This document shows, piece by piece, positions 19,719-21,777 of a DNA stretch of 21,777 nucleotides. Both the position numbers and the translations under genes were made by a program. Within the stretch, counting starts at the first letter, position 1. Every line of letters starts with the position of its first letter. Below the pieces are notes generated by a model. The model did not search any database. It saw only the letters and a program-made list of their open reading frames with translations, and had not been told where the DNA came from. Source of the DNA: a virus; the IMG/VR virus record IMGVR_UViG_3300032285_001156, positions 1-21,777 of that record; one strand, 5' to 3'.

Positions 19719-19747
19719 ATTATACGATCAATCTATCTGGATGTCAA
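19719..19747 (-). promoter_or_regulatory. Early sigma70 promoter of the 19691 operon
   Basis: Leftward TTGACA (19747-19742), 17 bases, TATAAT (19724-19719). The -35 and spacer encode the end of the upstream gene (LVDIQID, then the TGA stop). Confidence 0.85.
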
Positions 19748-19913
19748 CCAGTTTTCCATCTCTAAAGATAAAATATTCGTTGATTTGGCCGTAGTAGGCC
19801 CAGATACAGTTGTTGCCCTGGGTCAGGGTGTAGGACTCGACTCCGCGATTCTTGTAGTGTTCGGCCACTACCAGGACTTCGAGTGAATTCAGTGTGGGAT
19901 CAATTCTAACCAT
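19728..19913 (-). CDS. Hypothetical early protein behind a long leader, 61 aa
   Basis: ATG 19913 follows AGGAGCACAC, the usual early site, so it is preferred over an in-frame start at 19985 that lies in structured RNA without a good site. The protein is small (VRIDPTLNSLEVLVVAEHYK, YTLTQGNNCIWAYYGQINEY, FIFRDGKLVDIQ), mostly beta by pattern. Not recognised. It is the only early gene here with a leader of about 200 bases, so its expression may be controlled at the RNA level. Confidence 0.68.
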   Translation of the reverse strand: MVRIDPTLNSLEVLVVAEHYKNRGVESYTLTQGNNCIWAYYGQINEYFIFRDGKLVDIQID

Positions 19914-20112
19914 GTGTGCTCCTATGTTTGGGGAACTCCGAGCTAACTTGTAGGTCCGTCCCCTACAGTAAGTTGCCTTCGTCATTACTGCCTAGATCAT
20001 CCGCCAGCTTCGCCCGAAGGTCTGCCTTCATAGTCCTTAGGATTGCGTAGGGCGACCCCTGTGCTCCTCTCCTAAGGTCCCTAGCGGTCTAGGTAACCCC
20101 TAATCTCTAACT
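19914..20112 (-). ncRNA. Structured leader RNA, candidate regulatory element
   Basis: A predicted transcript region of about 199 bases between the promoter and the gene at 19913. Read leftward it holds four hairpins: A CCTAG/CTAGG (20093-20080); B CCTTAGG/CCTAAGG (20077-20035) enclosing AGGG-GTCG-CCCT (20060-20049); C CTTC/GAAG (20019-20008); D AACTT-GTAGG/CCTAC-AAGTT (19974-19945), ten pairs with a three-base bulge. It could be a riboswitch-like control element, a processed small RNA or a protein-binding leader. No known riboswitch class was recognised. Confidence 0.5.
19963..20031 (-). CDS. Possible 22-aa leader peptide
   Basis: ATG at 20031 opens MKADLRAKLADDLGSNDEGN, LL, then TAG. The AAGGA before it is only two bases away, so translation would be weak. 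It lies within the structured leader and ends inside hairpin D, so translation could change folding of the leader. Low confidence. Confidence 0.25.
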   Translation of the reverse strand: MKADLRAKLADDLGSNDEGNLL

Positions 20113-20119
20113 TAACTCT

Positions 20120-20148
20120 AGTATAGCACCGGTTAAACCATCTGTCAA
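20120..20148 (-). promoter_or_regulatory. Early sigma70 promoter of the structured leader
   Basis: Leftward TTGACA (20148-20143), 17 bases, TATACT (20125-20120) with an extended -10 TG. The spacer holds the near-palindrome TGGTTTAACCGG. The TGA stop of the upstream gene (20147-20145) is in TTGACA. Confidence 0.85.
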
Positions 20149-20399
20149 CCCCATGCGTTATATAACCCTATAACTCCTAGGGTTAATGCTACAACGTTAA
20201 CCAACATCTGTGGCTTATTTCCCACACGGATAGTCCAAGCTAAGAAACAAAGGGTACCAACAAAGAATGATGGAATAGCATATGGATACATGCTAGGACC
20301 TTCTCCTGATAGTAATAATTGGTTGCCAATAGCATTACAAAGGTGCCCTCCGATGATGCCTATAGCTCCTACCCACTGTAACAGATCATTAAACTTCAT
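20145..20399 (-). CDS. Three-helix membrane protein, 84 aa
   Basis: Three hydrophobic segments: WVGAIGIIGGHLCNAIG, YAIPSFFVGTLCFLAWTI and MLVNVVALTLGVIGLYNAW, joined by short loops with GNKPQ. The pattern faintly recalls three-helix half-transporters (SemiSWEET or PnuC-like), because of the Trp-Thr-Ile-Arg...Asn-Lys-Pro-Gln region, but this is not enough to name it. It overlaps the upstream gene's end by 11 bases, with an AAGGAT site, and TGA lies within the next promoter. Confidence 0.72.
   Translation of the reverse strand: MKFNDLLQWVGAIGIIGGHLCNAIGNQLLLSGEGPSMYPYAIPSFFVGTLCFLAWTIRVGNKPQMLVNVVALTLGVIGLYNAWG
20178..20187 (-). repeat. ATTAACCCTA motif, also the arm of a TAACCCTA/TAGGGTTA hairpin
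   Basis: Identical decamers occur at 15631-15640 and 18659-18668. Here the motif pairs with TAACCCTA at 20163-20170, an eight-base arm with a seven-base loop, inside the end of the membrane gene. Confidence 0.4.
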
Positions 20400-21093
20400 T
20401 CTTAATCCTTATCACGAATCCACTGTAGTCCTTCTTGGCGCGACCCTTAGCCTTCAATCCCAGCATGACTCCACGTGGATCCAGGAAGCGAAGATCGGTC
20501 TCGTCCGCTGATGGAACTCCCTGGGGGATCTCATCGTATACTGCGACAACACTCATGCCCTGCATTAATGCCTTGGCCACGTCCGCATCATTCCCATCAG
20601 CCTTGCTGAACGTGAGGTGATAGTTGGAGTACTGCGCAACCTTACGTCCTAGTACTTTAGTATAATCATAGAACTGTACTTCGGGAAAGATCTGGAAAAT
20701 GTTAAGACCCGTGCCGTTGACCTCATACTTCTCCCAGCTGAGATCTGAGGTACCATTCAGACGAAACACGGGCTTGAGCCCCAGCTTCTTAGCCAGCTTG
20801 ATCGCCTTATGGATGTCCTGGGTCAACCAGTTGAAGAACGTAGTGCGATCTTCAAAGAACATCTTGGTCTTGCGTATACGAGCCTTTTGGATCGTATTCG
20901 TCGTCTCACCCTTCTTGAACATGCCACCACGGCCCGCTGTATTGAGACAAGCCGCTGTACATCCTGCGGTTCGCTTGGGACATGTTTCCTTACCTGAAAG
21001 ATCAGCTGGGGCCAAGTGTAGGATGAAGCTAAGATAGCCCAGTTTCGTACCCTTCTGGATCTTAGGGTTAGCTGTAGACAATAGTTTGAACAT
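20389..21093 (-). CDS. Conserved phage protein with Cys cluster (DUF7227-like)
   Basis: A 234-aa protein of a type common in phages: MFKLLSTANPKIQKGTKLGY, then LSFILHLAPADLSGKETCPK, then GCTAACLNTAGRGG (Cys cluster), KARIRKTKMFFEDRTTFFNW, then PVFRLNGTSDLSWEKY. Members have no settled function. The four Cys (about residues 38-49) could bind a metal or iron-sulfur cluster. The C-terminal part (HLTFSKADGNDADVAKALMQ) and GVMLGLKAKGR complete the family pattern. ATG 21093 follows AAGGAGC. Confidence 0.78.
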   Translation of the reverse strand: MFKLLSTANPKIQKGTKLGYLSFILHLAPADLSGKETCPKRTAGCTAACLNTAGRGGMFKKGETTNTIQKARIRKTKMFFEDRTTFFNWLTQDIHKAIKLAKKLGLKPVFRLNGTSDLSWEKYEVNGTGLNIFQIFPEVQFYDYTKVLGRKVAQYSNYHLTFSKADGNDADVAKALMQGMSVVAVYDEIPQGVPSADETDLRFLDPRGVMLGLKAKGRAKKDYSGFVIRIKNEV

Positions 21094-21119
21094 GTGCGCT
21101 CCTTGTAGTGTATGTGACT

Positions 21120-21148
21120 ATTATACAGTCGGTTTTACCACTTGTCAA
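21120..21148 (-). promoter_or_regulatory. Early sigma70 promoter of the 21093 operon
   Basis: Leftward TTGACA (21148-21143), 17 bases, TATAAT (21125-21120). The spacer has TGGTAAAACCG. The upstream gene's stop TGA (21147-21145) is in TTGACA. Confidence 0.85.
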
Positions 21149-21357
21149 CCCCTAACAAACTCTACTAACTCAATCTGTTGTACAAAAGCCACGAACTCGT
21201 CATAGCTTACCAGACTGTAGGGCGAATGATTGTAAAACTCTCGCGGCATCCTAACCTCGCGACCATCCTTCCGGCACTCGTGGAACATCTTGATGTTGTC
21301 CTCTTCGACATCATCCCAAGTCTGGTACTCGAATCCTTTGTAGGTGAAATGTTTCAT
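21145..21357 (-). CDS. Hypothetical early protein, 70 aa
   Basis: Begins MKHFTYKGFEYQTWDDVEED (a short beta hairpin then helix), with HECRKDGREVRMPREF and a helical C-terminus (YDEFVAFVQQIELVEF). ATG 21357 forms TAATG with the previous stop and has GAGGAG upstream. Not recognised. Coupled to the GIY-YIG-like gene. Confidence 0.74.
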   Translation of the reverse strand: MKHFTYKGFEYQTWDDVEEDNIKMFHECRKDGREVRMPREFYNHSPYSLVSYDEFVAFVQQIELVEFVRG

Positions 21358-21695
21358 TAGTCTCCTCTCACATCAGTGTTTAAGGCGGGCATGATAGCTC
21401 TACGAAGCTCTACTTCTCGCTTGTGAGCCTCTGATTTCCCACGTATGATCTCATGAACGATGATCTCGATCTCGTCCTTGGACTCCAACTTGCGAAGCTC
21501 GGCACACAAGAGCCAGTTCTTGTCTTCTGTCTTAGCGCGATAGAAGTGCTTTGCGGCACGACTCAAAACACTCTTGTTCACAGTGCTCTCAGTCTTAGCT
21601 GTCACGCCAATGTAGTTCTTGCCGTTCACGACCAGCTCATATATTATATGATTGCGGTCTGTGCGCTTTTTACGAGTAGGCTTTTCTAAGTTCAT
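21357..21695 (-). CDS. GIY-YIG-like nuclease-fold protein
   Basis: A 112-aa protein with the look of a GIY-YIG domain: IIYELVVNGKNYIGVTAKTE (the first motif relaxed to IYE; YIG at 28-30), LSRAAKHFYRA (possible catalytic Arg46), and the end HKREVELRRAIMPALNTD, matching the usual helix with Glu and the xPxLN end. Phages use this fold in homing nucleases and in host-DNA cutting. No host intron or inserted gene pattern is visible. The ATG lies seven bases after the -10, so the message may be leaderless. Confidence 0.62.
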   Translation of the reverse strand: MNLEKPTRKKRTDRNHIIYELVVNGKNYIGVTAKTESTVNKSVLSRAAKHFYRAKTEDKNWLLCAELRKLESKDEIEIIVHEIIRGKSEAHKREVELRRAIMPALNTDVRGD

Positions 21696-21701
21696 AAGTG
21701 T

Positions 21702-21730
21702 ATTGTATATGAAAAAACCAAATGTGTCAA
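21702..21730 (-). promoter_or_regulatory. Sigma70-like promoter of the GIY-YIG-like gene
   Basis: Leftward TTGACA (21730-21725), 17 bases, TACAAT (21707-21702). The ATG at 21695 coincides with the expected start; no ribosome site lies between. Confidence 0.75.
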
Positions 21731-21756
21731 CCCCATGATGCGACTAGGGTCTTTCC

Positions 21757-21772
21757 GTTGTATTTTCGCCAC
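21757..21772 (-). repeat. 16-bp direct repeat, copy 2
   Basis: GTGGCGAAAATACAAC read leftward, identical to 16015-16030, near the window's right edge and 26 bases upstream of the promoter -35. Confidence 0.6.
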
Positions 21773-21777
21773 ACCGG

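Noticed and set aside
19921-20110. Possible tRNA in the structured leader
   Set aside because: No T-loop GTTCRA pattern, acceptor stem or anticodon arm arrangement could be fitted.
20699-21037. A 112-aa plus-strand frame
   Set aside because: Antisense shadow of the Cys-cluster protein at 20389-21093, which has a strong start site and a known family pattern.

Overview
The window looks like part of a tailed-phage genome of the T4-like myovirus group, probably infecting an aquatic bacterium. The basis is: a gp61-type primase overlapping a gp41-type DnaB-fold helicase; T4-style late promoter boxes (TATAAATA-like) against many start codons; virion and fiber proteins; a 2OG-Fe(II) oxygenase and a minimal nucleotidyltransferase of kinds common in marine T4-like phages; and a leftward early region of tiny, tightly packed genes with near-perfect sigma70 promoters. 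No photosynthesis gene, tRNA, CRISPR array, integrase or transposase was seen. The host cannot be named from the sequence.

Layout. (1) 1-5468, mostly rightward, AT-rich: the end of an unknown gene, a C2H2-finger protein, an unknown protein, a 191-aa miniature of the C-family (DnaE) polymerase palm, one leftward unknown gene, a virion-like protein, then primase and helicase. (2) 5465-11047, genes on both strands: a YqgE/AlgH-family protein divergent from a nucleotidyltransferase, a glutaredoxin-like protein, a 571-aa fiber-like protein, and two convergent glycosyltransferase-like genes. (3) 11069-12816, leftward: small membrane proteins (one DUF2061-like), unknown genes and the 2OG-Fe(II) oxygenase. 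(4) 12817-13070: a noncoding region with AT palindromes on one side and GC-rich palindromes and repeats on the other, resembling a control region or origin. (5) 13071-21777, leftward and visibly more GC-rich: about 22 early-type genes in short operons, starting from twelve sigma70-like promoters that all have exactly 17-bp spacers.

How it fits together. Early genes would be read at once by host RNA polymerase from the TTGACA-N17-TATAAT promoters, many placed inside the 3' end of the preceding gene. Primase and helicase serve the phage replisome. Fiber and other virion genes would be read late from TAAATA boxes that sit so close to the ATG that the mRNAs should be leaderless or nearly so. The most notable items are the miniature DnaE-like palm protein (1166-1741), a roughly 200-nt leader rich in hairpins upstream of a 61-aa gene (19914-20112), the regular early promoter design, the leaderless late-gene design, and the palindrome-rich region at 12817-13070. 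All calls are from reading the sequence; no database search was made.
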